Source of the DNA: Frankiaceae bacterium
GTDB lineage: Bacteria > Actinomycetota > Actinomycetes > BP-191
NCBI GenBank assembly: GCA_035556555.1
Contig: DATMES010000003.1
Span: forward strand, 1 to 64,000
Direction: 5' to 3'
DNA: 64,000 nucleotides
Part shown: positions 49,376-56,708 of the stretch, one piece after another
Layout of the letters: each line of letters starts with the position of its first letter
Numbering within the stretch: the stretch's first letter is position 1
The notes under the pieces: model-generated
Databases searched by the model: none
What the model saw: the letters and a program-made list of their open reading frames with translations, nothing else
What the model was told of the DNA's origin: nothing
Made by a program: the position numbers and the translations under genes

Positions 49376-50748
49376 CGCGGCAGCCCGGCGAGCTCGCGCC
49401 AGAGGTACGCCGCCGCCTCGGCGCCCTTGACGAGGTACGGCAGGTGCACCTTCTCGTTCGGCGAGTGGATGCGGTCGTCGGGCAGGCCGACGCCGAGGAA
49501 CACGACCGGCGCCTCGAGGATCTCGGCGAGGTCCGCCTCGGGGCCCGAGCCGCCCTCGCGCGTGTAGAGCACCCGCTTGCCGAACGCCTCCTCCATCGCG
49601 GTCGTCGCGGCCTGGACGGCGGGGTGGTCGAGCGGCGTGAGGCAGGGACGTACGCCGGGCCCGAAGAACGTGATCTCGTGCCGCAGCCCCATCGGCAGGC
49701 TGCTCGCGACCCAGAGCCGGAACGCGTCCTCGACCTCCTCGGGCCGCTGGTCCGCGACGAGCCGGAACGAGATCTTCGCGTGCGCCTCGGCGGGGATGAT
49801 GGTCTTCTGGCCGGCGCCGGTGTAGCCGCCCCAGATGCCGTTGACCTCGGCGGTGGGGCGGGCGCCGACGCGTTCGAGCGTCGAGTAGCCGGCCTCCCCG
49901 ATCGCGGCGGTCGAGGTCGCGTCGCGCAGCCATGCCGACTCGTCGAACGGCAGCGCTGCCATGAGCTCGCGCTCGCGATCGGAGAGGGGAACGACGCGGT
50001 CGTAGAAGCCGGGGAGCGTGACGTGCCGGTCCTCGTCGTGGAGGTTGGCGCAGAGGCGCGCGACCTCGGTGGCGGGGTTGGGCACGCCGCCGCCGAACGA
50101 GCCCGAGTGCAGGTCGACCTCGGGCCCGTACACGTCGAGCTGGCAGTACACGAGGCCGCGCATGCCGATGCACATCGACGGCGTGTCCTTGTCGAACATC
50201 CCGGTGTCGGACACGACGACGACGTCGCAGCGCAGCCGCTCGCGCTCGCGGTGGAGCAGCGCGGGGAAGTTCGGCGAGCCGATCTCCTCCTCGCCCTCGA
50301 CGAGGACCTTGAGGTTGACGCCGACCTCGCCGTACGCCGCCAGCGCGGCCTCCAGCCCGAGCAGGTGGAACAGCACCTGCCCCTTGTCGTCCACGGCGCC
50401 TCGCGCGAACAGGTCCTCGCCGCGCACCGTCGGCTCGAACGGCGGCGACTCCCACAGCTCCAGCGGGTCCACCGGCTGTACGTCGTGGTGCCCGTAGACC
50501 AGCACGGTCGGCTTGTCGTCGCCGACGTGCCGCTCGGCGTAGACGGCGGGGTGGCCGTCGTTGTCGGTCTCCCAGATCTCCGTCGCGAAGCCCACCTTGC
50601 GCAGCGCCTCGGCTGCCCACTCGGCGGAGCGGCGTACGTCCGCCTTGTGCTCGGGCGCGGCGCTGACGCTGGGGATACGGAGCCACTGGTCGAGGTCGTC
50701 GTACAGGCGCTGGGTGTGGGCGGCGACGTACTCGCGAACGGAGGTCAT
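49372..50748 (-). CDS. M20 family dipeptidase
   Basis: 458 residues. Metal-site motifs: VYGHHDVQPVDP, ARGAVDDKGQ and LVEGEEEIGSPNF, and the end has GGSGPEADLAEIL then SPNEKVHLPYLVKGAEAAAY. These place it among M20 zinc peptidases of the dipeptidase type. Its ATG (50748) lies 13 bases from the family A repeat. It is coupled to the iminopeptidase downstream, suggesting a peptide-utilisation operon. Confidence 0.93.
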   Translation of the reverse strand: MTSVREYVAAHTQRLYDDLDQWLRIPSVSAAPEHKADVRRSAEWAAEALRKVGFATEIWETDNDGHPAVYAERHVGDDKPTVLVYGHHDVQPVDPLELWESPPFEPTVRGEDLFARGAVDDKGQVLFHLLGLEAALAAYGEVGVNLKVLVEGEEEIGSPNFPALLHRERERLRCDVVVVSDTGMFDKDTPSMCIGMRGLVYCQLDVYGPEVDLHSGSFGGGVPNPATEVARLCANLHDEDRHVTLPGFYDRVVPLSDRERELMAALPFDESAWLRDATSTAAIGEAGYSTLERVGARPTAEVNGIWGGYTGAGQKTIIPAEAHAKISFRLVADQRPEEVEDAFRLWVASSLPMGLRHEITFFGPGVRPCLTPLDHPAVQAATTAMEEAFGKRVLYTREGGSGPEADLAEILEAPVVFLGVGLPDDRIHSPNEKVHLPYLVKGAEAAAYLWRELAGLPR

Positions 50749-50760
50749 GGCTCGTCAGCC

Positions 50761-50926
50761 TAGGGTGTGCCGCTCGGCCCCCGGCCGTCGCGAGCGGCGG
50801 TCAGGGACGGCGGATCGCCAGGCGGAGGCCGAGCGGACCGCAGCGCTGTCCGCGACGCCGGCAACGCCGCGAGGCGTCGTCCTGGACGTCGCGCAGCAGG
50901 GCGGGGGCCGGGCGGCACGCCCCATA
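50761..50926. repeat. long palindromic repeat element, family A
   Basis: 166 bp opening TAGGGTGTGCCGCTCGGCCC. The reverse complement of its right end opens TATGGGGCGTGCCGCCCGGC. The middle shares ATCGC, AGGCGGAG, CAGCGCT, CAACGCCGCGAGG and GCGCAGCAG with the copy at 56548. The central stem is GCGGAC/GTCCGC around a conserved CAGCGCT loop, where the other copy has a different stem (CCTCCGATA/TATCGGAGG). It lies between the divergent M20 and phosphotransferase genes. Confidence 0.75.
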
Positions 50927-50936
50927 GGGTGTTCGA

Positions 50937-51809
50937 GTGGACCTCTCAGCCCTGGCCGGCGCGCACCCCGCGATCGATTTCGCGGACGCCGTCGTCGTCG
51001 AGAGCGGCTGGGACTTCGTCGTCGTCGACACGGGCGCATGGGTGTTCCGGGTACCGCGGCGCGAGCCGGTCGCGGCGGCGTTGAAGGTCGAACGCCTCCT
51101 CCTCGCGCTCCTCGCGCCGCGCCTGCCCGTGCGCGTTCCCGAGATGTCGGTGCACACCCTCTACCCCACGACCACGCTGACGCGCGGCCGCGGGGACCCC
51201 GAGGAGACGCGGGGCACGACGTACGGCCTCTACCCGCGGCTCCCGGGCGAGCCCAGCGGCTGCGAGGACGCGGAGCCGATCGCCGCCGACGTCGCGCGGC
51301 TGCTCACCGCGCTGCACGCCGTCGACCCGCTCGACGCGTTGGTGATCGGCCTGGCGGCGCCGGGCAAGCTCGACCTCGACGCGCTCGCGCAGCGCGCGAC
51401 GGCCGAGGTCGTGCCGCTGCTGCCGTGGGAGGCGGTGTCGGCGCTGCGCGAGGCGTTCGCGACGCTGCGCGAGGCGCCGGAGCGCGAGGCGGTCGTGCAC
51501 GCCGACCTCGGCGAGGCCAACCTGCTCGTCTGCCAGGGCCGGCTGACCGCGGTCATCGACTGGACCGACGCGCACGTCGGCGACCCGGCGCAGGACCTGT
51601 CGTGGTTCGTGCAGTGCCTGGGGCCTGAGGGGGCGCGGGCGGCGTTCGCGGCGTACGAGCCCCCTGCCGGCACGGACGTGGACACGCTGTGGCGGCGGGC
51701 GGTGGCGTACGCGACGGTCCAGCCGGTGCACGCGGTGCTGTACGGGCTCGACCGCGACGACGCGTCGTACGTCCGCAAGCAGCTCTCCCGCCTGGTGCCC
51801 GTCCGGTGA
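50937..51809 (+). CDS. APH-type phosphotransferase
   Basis: 290 residues from the GTG at 50937. Kinase-like features of aminoglycoside/choline phosphotransferases: DTGAWVFRVPRREPVAAALK (front), VVHADLGEANLLVCQGRLTA (catalytic loop), IDWTDAHVGDPAQDLSW (metal loop). TAGGGT about 6 bases upstream is a possible -10 for a leaderless message. The substrate is unknown; a resistance function cannot be inferred. It begins an operon with two genes whose stops and starts overlap. Confidence 0.88.
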   Translation: MDLSALAGAHPAIDFADAVVVESGWDFVVVDTGAWVFRVPRREPVAAALKVERLLLALLAPRLPVRVPEMSVHTLYPTTTLTRGRGDPEETRGTTYGLYPRLPGEPSGCEDAEPIAADVARLLTALHAVDPLDALVIGLAAPGKLDLDALAQRATAEVVPLLPWEAVSALREAFATLREAPEREAVVHADLGEANLLVCQGRLTAVIDWTDAHVGDPAQDLSWFVQCLGPEGARAAFAAYEPPAGTDVDTLWRRAVAYATVQPVHAVLYGLDRDDASYVRKQLSRLVPVR

Positions 51810-52570
51810 GGCTCGCGACGTGGAACGTTCTGTCCGGCCGCTCCCTCGCCGACGGCACCGCCGACGCAGCGCTGCTCGCGGAGTGCGCGGCCTCGCTCGA
51901 CGCGGACGTGCTGGCGTTGCAGGAGGTGGACCGCGCGCAGGCCCGCTCCGGCGGCGCGGACCAGGCGGCCGCGGTCGCCGAGGCTGTGGGCGCAACCGAC
52001 TGGCGGTTCGTGCCCGCGCTCTACGGCACGCCGGGCGAGACGTGGCGGCGCGCGGACGAGGACGACGCGGGCGGGACGGCGTACGGCATCGCGCTGTTCT
52101 CGCGGCTGCCCGTCTCGTCCTGGCGGACGCTGCGGCTGCCGCGCGTCCCCCGGGTCGGGCTGCCGATGCCGATGCCCGGCTCGCGGCGGTGGCGCTGGGT
52201 GCCCGACGAGCCGCGCGTGGCGGTCTGCGCGCGGGTGGCGGCGCCGTTCGGCGACGTGACGGTGGCGGCGACGCACCTGTCGTTCATCCCGGCCTGGAAC
52301 GCCTGGCAGCTCCGCTACGTCGTCTCCGCGCTGCGCCGCCTGCCCGGGCCGTACCTGCTCATGGGCGACCTCAACCTGCCCGGCCCGCTCCCCCGCGTCT
52401 TCGCGGGGTGGGAGTGCCTGGCCCGCGGTGCGACGTTCCCAGCGCCGTCGCCGCACGTGCAGCTCGACCACGTCCTCGCGTCGCCGGGCCTCGACCTCGA
52501 CGTCCGCGGCTGCGACATCAGGGAGCTGGCGTTGTCGGACCATCGCGCTGTCGTCGTGGAGGTCGCGTGA
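51806..52570 (+). CDS. endonuclease/exonuclease/phosphatase family protein
   Basis: 254 residues from the GTG at 51806, overlapping the phosphotransferase stop (GTGA). Motifs: RLATWNVLSGRSL (front), LALQEVDRAQ (Glu), YLLMGDLNLPGPL and LALSDHRAVVVEV (Asp-His). These are the DNase I-like fold residues. The substrate may be a nucleic acid or a phosphoester; no signal peptide suggests a cytoplasmic role. Confidence 0.9.
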   Translation: MRLATWNVLSGRSLADGTADAALLAECAASLDADVLALQEVDRAQARSGGADQAAAVAEAVGATDWRFVPALYGTPGETWRRADEDDAGGTAYGIALFSRLPVSSWRTLRLPRVPRVGLPMPMPGSRRWRWVPDEPRVAVCARVAAPFGDVTVAATHLSFIPAWNAWQLRYVVSALRRLPGPYLLMGDLNLPGPLPRVFAGWECLARGATFPAPSPHVQLDHVLASPGLDLDVRGCDIRELALSDHRAVVVEVA

Positions 52571-53202
52571 TCCGCGCGGTGTTCTTCGACGTCGGCGAGA
52601 CGCTGCTCTGCGAGGACGGCGTGTGGCGGTCGTGGGCTGAGTTCTACGGCGTGCCGCCGCTGACGTTCTCGGGATGCCTGGGCGCGGTCATCGCGGAGCG
52701 GCGCCACCACCTGGAGGTCTTCTCGTACTTCGACGACGACTTCTCGCTCGAGAGGGCGGAGGCCGCGAAGGGCCGGTACGAGCTCACCGCCGCCGACCTC
52801 TACGCCGACGCCGTGCCCTGCCTCGCGGCGCTGAAGGCCGCCGGGTACGTCGTCGGCGTCTCCGGCAACCAGCCGCCCGACGTGTCCGAGCGGCTCGTGG
52901 AGTCGCTGGGCCTGGACCTCGACGTCGTCGCGTCGTCGGCGGCGTGGGGCGTCGAGAAGCCCGACCCCGAGTTCTTCGTGCGCGTCGCCGAGAGCGCGGG
53001 GATGGCGCCGGAGGAGGTCGCGTACGTCGGCGACCGCGTGGACAACGACGTCCTCCCGGCGAAGGCGGCGGGGATGACGGCGGTGTTCGTGCGCAGGGGG
53101 CCGTGGGGGTACGTGCACGCGACCTGGCCGGAGGCGGCCGCCGCGGACCTGCGGGTGGAGAGTTTGGCGGAGCTGCCCTCCGCCCTGGCCGCCCGCGTTT
53201 AG
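52567..53202 (+). CDS. HAD-family hydrolase
   Basis: 211 residues from the GTG at 52567, overlapping the previous stop by four bases. The HAD motifs are FFDVGETLL (nucleophile Asp, with Gly-Glu-Thr in place of the second Asp), GVSGNQPP, VEKPDPEFF and YVGDRVDNDVLPAKAAG. It is a cytoplasmic small-molecule phosphatase of unknown substrate. It is the last of the overlapping three-gene unit. Confidence 0.9.
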   Translation: MIRAVFFDVGETLLCEDGVWRSWAEFYGVPPLTFSGCLGAVIAERRHHLEVFSYFDDDFSLERAEAAKGRYELTAADLYADAVPCLAALKAAGYVVGVSGNQPPDVSERLVESLGLDLDVVASSAAWGVEKPDPEFFVRVAESAGMAPEEVAYVGDRVDNDVLPAKAAGMTAVFVRRGPWGYVHATWPEAAAADLRVESLAELPSALAARV

Positions 53203-53212
53203 GCTGGTTCGT

Positions 53213-54295
53213 ATGCGCAAGCCTGGCTTGGCCCTTCTCGGCGTGCTCGCGGTCGTCGCGTGCTCGTCGGCCGACCCGATCCCCGTCAGCCAGGCGTCGG
53301 GCGACCCGACCAAGCCGCCTGCCGTACCCGCGTCGCAGGTGCCGTCGCCCACGCCGACGCCGAAGCAGGACCCGCTGGGCAGCGGCAACGCCGTGACGAT
53401 CGCGTTCGGCGGGGACGTGCACTTCGAGGGCGCGTCGCGCTCCGCGCTCTCCGGCGGGCTGCGCGCGATCACGCCCGCGCTCTCGGCGGCGGACGTGACG
53501 ATGGTCAACCTCGAGACGGCGATCACCGAGCGGGGCGTGCCCGCGCCGAAGGAGTACACGTTCAAGGCGCCGGCGACGGCCTTCGGGGCGCTGCGATCGG
53601 CGGGCGTGGACGTCGTGTCGATGGCGAACAACCACGGCCAGGACTTCGGCGTCGTCGGCGTCCGCGACTCGGTCGCGGCGGCGAAGGCCGCGAAGTTCCC
53701 GGTCGTCGGCATCGGCCTGGACGACAAGCAGGCGTTCGCGCCGTGGCGCAAGACCGTGAAGGGCCAGCGGCTCGCGTTCTTCGGGGCGACACACGTGCTC
53801 GACTCGAACCTCGCCTCCGCGTGGACCGCCGGACCCGGCAAGCCCGGTCTCGCGTCGGCGTACCAGGAGTCGGAGCTCCTCGCGGCGGTGCGTCGCGCGC
53901 GGGCGACGTCGGACACCGTCGTCGTGTACCTGCACTGGGGCAAGGAACGCGCGCAGTGCCCGATCGACAGGCAGTACGACATCGCCGCCAAGCTGTCGAA
54001 GGCCGGCGCCGACATCGTCGTCGGCTCGCACGCCCACGTGCTGCTCGGCGGCGGGATGCTGGGCCGGACGTTCGTGTCGTACGGCCTCGGCAACTTCGTC
54101 TTCTACGCCCGCCCCGGCCTCGGCGCGCAGACCGGCGTCATGACCGTCAACGTCACCGGCCGGCGCGTCAACGGCTACACGTGGAAGCCCGCCGTCATCC
54201 AGGGCGGCGTGCCGGTGCCGCTGTCCGGCGCGGCGGCCGCGGCGGCGCAGCAGCGCTGGGCGTCGCTGCGTTCGTGCACGAACCTGAAGCCGTAG
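53213..54295 (+). CDS. CapA-family lipoprotein
   Basis: 360 residues from the ATG at 53213. The lipobox is LAVVACSS, so it is probably a lipid-anchored extracytoplasmic protein. Metallophosphatase motifs: IAFGGDVHFEG, VNLETAIT, SMANNHGQDFG, LHWGKERAQ and GSHAHVLLGG. These match CapA (poly-gamma-glutamate synthesis protein) family members, many of which do not make capsule. It starts ten bases after the HAD gene. Confidence 0.9.
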   Translation: MRKPGLALLGVLAVVACSSADPIPVSQASGDPTKPPAVPASQVPSPTPTPKQDPLGSGNAVTIAFGGDVHFEGASRSALSGGLRAITPALSAADVTMVNLETAITERGVPAPKEYTFKAPATAFGALRSAGVDVVSMANNHGQDFGVVGVRDSVAAAKAAKFPVVGIGLDDKQAFAPWRKTVKGQRLAFFGATHVLDSNLASAWTAGPGKPGLASAYQESELLAAVRRARATSDTVVVYLHWGKERAQCPIDRQYDIAAKLSKAGADIVVGSHAHVLLGGGMLGRTFVSYGLGNFVFYARPGLGAQTGVMTVNVTGRRVNGYTWKPAVIQGGVPVPLSGAAAAAAQQRWASLRSCTNLKP

Positions 54296-54348
54296 CGAAC
54301 GGGCCGGCCGGCGGCCTCCGCGCGAGTTCGGGGTCCGAGTTGCTCCTC

Positions 54349-54453
54349 CGCGCACGGGCCGCAACCCGGAGCCTTTCCATCCCGGTGACGGCGGAACCCG
54401 GAGAGTGCCGTGCCGCGGCAACGCAGGCGGCGGATCGCCACCGAGGAGCTCAG
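54349..54453. repeat. dispersed repeat, family B (copy 1)
   Basis: About 105 bp similar to 63556-63664, aligning over GCGCACGGGCC, GGTGAC, CCCGGAG, GTGC.GTGCCGC, and GGCGGCGGATCGCC with about 70-80 percent identity by eye. Both copies are in gene-free ground next to a gene end. It is distinct from family A, though both carry a GGCGGATCGCC motif. Confidence 0.55.
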
Positions 54454-54618
54454 TGGACCCCGGTGGCGCACGAGGTTGCCGTGCGTGCCGGCCCTGCTCG
54501 TGCGGAGCGGCACCGGACGTTGCGTGCGCGGAGCACGCCCGCCCGTCGGTCGCCCACCCCAGGATGGAAGAGGCTCCCGGTCGAGGACGTGGCCGGCGGT
54601 GCCTGCCAGGAAACGGCA

Positions 54619-54650
54619 GCGGCCGCCGCCCCTGAGGGGACGACGGCCGC
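54619..54650 (-). terminator. terminator of the four-gene secreted-protein operon
   Basis: On the minus strand GCGGCCGTCGTCCCC pairs with GGGGCGGCGGCCGC (14-15 bp with G.T pairs) around TCA. It lies 13 bases past the stop of the gene at 54663. Confidence 0.7.
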
Positions 54651-54662
54651 GTACCGGTGCCG

Positions 54663-55079
54663 CTAGACGTTGCGGCAGTTGCTGACCGTGTAGCCGACGT
54701 CGACGACGCCCTGGACGCGCGCGGAGACGCAGACGCGGACGTACGTCCTGCCGACGGTGCCGCCCGTGCCGGACGCGCGGGCGAGGAGGATGCCGCCGCC
54801 GGACGCCGAGCCGGCGAGCGTGCCGGCGACGTAGATCTCGCAGGTGACGTCGAGGTCGCCGACGACGCCGCTGGTGGCGACGCCCTCGATCACCGTGTCG
54901 CCGTACTCGGCGGTCCAGTCGGGCCGGAACGTGCAGGCGGCGTCGAGCGTGCCGGCGCCGTTCGGGTGCGAGGCCGTGACGGTGTAGACGAGGCCCTGCG
55001 TGACGTCCTGGGCCGACGCGGGCACGGCGAGGCTCGCGGCGGCGAGGCCGGCGCCGAGGAGTGCGGGGATGAGCTTCAT
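54663..55079 (-). CDS. secreted four-cysteine protein, tandem paralogue 1
   Basis: 138 residues from the ATG at 55079. Signal peptide KLIPALLGAGLAAASLAVPASA; then a beta-rich mature part, with GTLDAACTFRPDWTAEYGD, LDVTCEIYVAGTLAG, RTYVRVCVSARVQG and SNCRNV. The four cysteines align with those of the three genes upstream. The family is unrecognised. It may be a small beta-sandwich. It is the last gene of a four-gene tandem array. Confidence 0.75.
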   Translation of the reverse strand: MKLIPALLGAGLAAASLAVPASAQDVTQGLVYTVTASHPNGAGTLDAACTFRPDWTAEYGDTVIEGVATSGVVGDLDVTCEIYVAGTLAGSASGGGILLARASGTGGTVGRTYVRVCVSARVQGVVDVGYTVSNCRNV

Positions 55080-55105
55080 GCGGGGGATCGCTCCTTGCTC
55101 GGGGG

Positions 55106-55534
55106 TCAGATGGATGCGCAGCGCGTGGGCGCCGAGAGGTACTGCTCGTTGAACAGCGCCGTGGCCTCGACGCACATGACGACGTTGCGGGGCGGGAGGT
55201 GGCCCATGCGGCCGGTGCCGTGGAGAACCGGGCCGCTGGCCCACCACGTCTCGTCGCCGGCCTCCCAGCCGTTCTGGAACAGCTGGCAGCGGACCTCGAC
55301 CTGGACGGCGCCGGCGGTCGTCGCGAAGACCTCGACGCGGGTGGAGCCGAAGTCGTCGGTCCACCGGTCCGCGACGAACACGCAGGTGGCGTCGATGCGC
55401 TTCGTGGCCTCCGGGTAGGACGTGCTGACGCTGTAGACGATGCCGTTCTGGGGGACGGCGGGCTCGGCGCCGGCGGGTGCGGCGAGCGCGGCGACGGCGA
55501 GGGCCGCGGCGGCGAGGGTGCGGGTGTGGCTCAC
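55106..55534 (-). CDS. secreted four-cysteine protein, tandem paralogue 2
   Basis: 142 residues from the GTG at 55534 behind AGGAG. Signal peptide RTLAAAALAVAALAAPAGA; mature part with KRIDATCVFVADRWTDDFGS, VEVRCQLFQNGW, NVVMCVEATALF and APTRCASI. Equivalent positions to its neighbours are conserved (ATC...RW, T..GA, C...L, C, APxRC). The function is unknown. Confidence 0.75.
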   Translation of the reverse strand: MSHTRTLAAAALAVAALAAPAGAEPAVPQNGIVYSVSTSYPEATKRIDATCVFVADRWTDDFGSTRVEVFATTAGAVQVEVRCQLFQNGWEAGDETWWASGPVLHGTGRMGHLPPRNVVMCVEATALFNEQYLSAPTRCASI

Positions 55535-55563
55535 GGGTCTCCTAAGCGAGGTCGAGGGGGCTC

Positions 55564-55986
55564 TCAGACGTACTTGCAGGTGCGGGGGGCGGAGACGTTC
55601 GTCGTCGCGAAGGTGGCGCTCGCGGTGACGCAGATCTGCACGCCGGTGTCGGAGACGTAGCTGAAGCCGTCCTCGGCGTAGAGGACCGGACCGTCCTGGG
55701 TCCACGTCTGGTCGCCGCGGTGCTCGCCGTCCCACAGCAGCTCGCAGCGGACGGTCGTGGACAGCGCGCCGCTGGTCACGGCGACGGCGTGGACCAGGGT
55801 GTTGCCGTAGTCGTGGACCCAGCGCTGGGGCGTGAAGTAGCAGGTCGCGTCGACGTAGCCGAGCGCCGTCGTCTGGCCGGTCGTGGTGACGTTCCAGGTC
55901 GGCCAGTCGGGCTCGGCGGGCTTGGCGGTGGCGGGGGCGGCGGTCGCGGCCGCGACGAGGGCGGCGGCGAGCAGGGTGCGCTTCAT
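55564..55986 (-). CDS. secreted four-cysteine protein, tandem paralogue 3
   Basis: 140 residues from the ATG at 55986. Signal peptide KRTLLAAALVAAATAAPATA; mature part with GYVDATCYFTPQRWVHDYGN, TTVRCELLWDGEH, GVQICVTASATF and APRTCKYV. The strongest relatives in the window are paralogues 2 and 4. The function is unknown. Confidence 0.75.
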   Translation of the reverse strand: MKRTLLAAALVAAATAAPATAKPAEPDWPTWNVTTTGQTTALGYVDATCYFTPQRWVHDYGNTLVHAVAVTSGALSTTVRCELLWDGEHRGDQTWTQDGPVLYAEDGFSYVSDTGVQICVTASATFATTNVSAPRTCKYV

Positions 55987-56012
55987 GCTGGGGCTCCTTG
56001 GAAAGGTGTGCG

Positions 56013-56447
56013 CTAGGGGGTGTGACAACGACGGGGGGCGTCGACGACGGCGTCCCGGAACCACGCCTGCGCGCTGACGCAGACCATGACGTCCCAGGTG
56101 CCGGCGTCGCCGAGGAGCTCGTAGCCGGTGATGGTCGGGGTCGCGTCGGAGAACGTCGCCTCCCCCACCTGGTAGCCGCCGGACCAGATCTCGCAGGTGA
56201 CGCTGGTCCACTGCGCGCCGGTGGTCGTCGCCGTGCCGGTCGTGTGGGTGGGGCGCCAGTCGAGGCTCCACCGGTCGGGGACGTACGCGCAGGTCGCGTC
56301 GACGCGGTTGGCGAGCGTGTAGTTGCCGCTGGTGCTGACGGTGTAGACGTTGTCCTGGGCGTCGCCGGTGATGTCGTTCGCGGCGGCGGGGGTGACCGTG
56401 ACGGCCGCGACGAGCGCGGCGGCGAGCAGGGTGCGGGGCATGGGCAT
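56013..56447 (-). CDS. secreted four-cysteine protein, tandem paralogue 4
   Basis: 144 residues from the ATG at 56447 (an alternative at 56441). AGGAG lies about nine bases upstream. Signal peptide RTLLAAALVAAVTVTPAAA; mature part with RVDATCAYVPDRWSLDW, SVTCEIWSGGYQ, VMVCVSAQAWF and APRRCHTP. It is the first gene of the array, and the promoter should lie between it and the family A repeat at 56548. Confidence 0.75.
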   Translation of the reverse strand: MPMPRTLLAAALVAAVTVTPAAANDITGDAQDNVYTVSTSGNYTLANRVDATCAYVPDRWSLDWRPTHTTGTATTTGAQWTSVTCEIWSGGYQVGEATFSDATPTITGYELLGDAGTWDVMVCVSAQAWFRDAVVDAPRRCHTP

Positions 56448-56547
56448 GCGAGCCGTCTCCTGAGGGGTGGGAGGCGTGACGGCGCTCGGTTCGCCGCGCA
56501 CAGGCCAGGGACCTGCCGCGCGGTTTGCCCGGATTTGCGCGGGTGTC

Positions 56548-56708
56548 AGGGCGTGCTCATGACCCGTGATCGTCGCGAGCGGCGTCCGGGATGGCGCATC
56601 GCAAGGCGGAGAAGCCTCCGATATCAGCGCTATCGGAGGCTTCGACAACGCCGCGAGGTGCCGTCCCGGGCGGCGCGCAGCAGATCGACGGGTCGTGAGA
56701 CACGCCCT
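56548..56708. repeat. long palindromic repeat element, family A, with central hairpin
   Basis: 161 bp. The left end opens AGGGCGTGCTCATGACCCG; the reverse complement of the right end opens AGGGCGTGTCTCACGACCCG. Terminal inverted repeats of about 45 bp enclose GAAGCCTCCGATA-TCAGCGC-TATCGGAGGCTTC, a perfect 13-bp stem with a 7-base loop. The right end contains the TAG stop of adnB. Other copies: 18922-19008, 50761-50926 and the half-copy near 24212. Confidence 0.8.

Larger units (their letters stand above)
54296..54662. other. gene-free stretch with a repeat and a terminator
   Basis: The stretch holds a family B repeat (54349-54453). A strong hairpin at 54619-54650 also lies here. Short ORFs in both directions give no sensible proteins. 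No promoter is needed here because the flanking genes converge. Confidence 0.5.
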
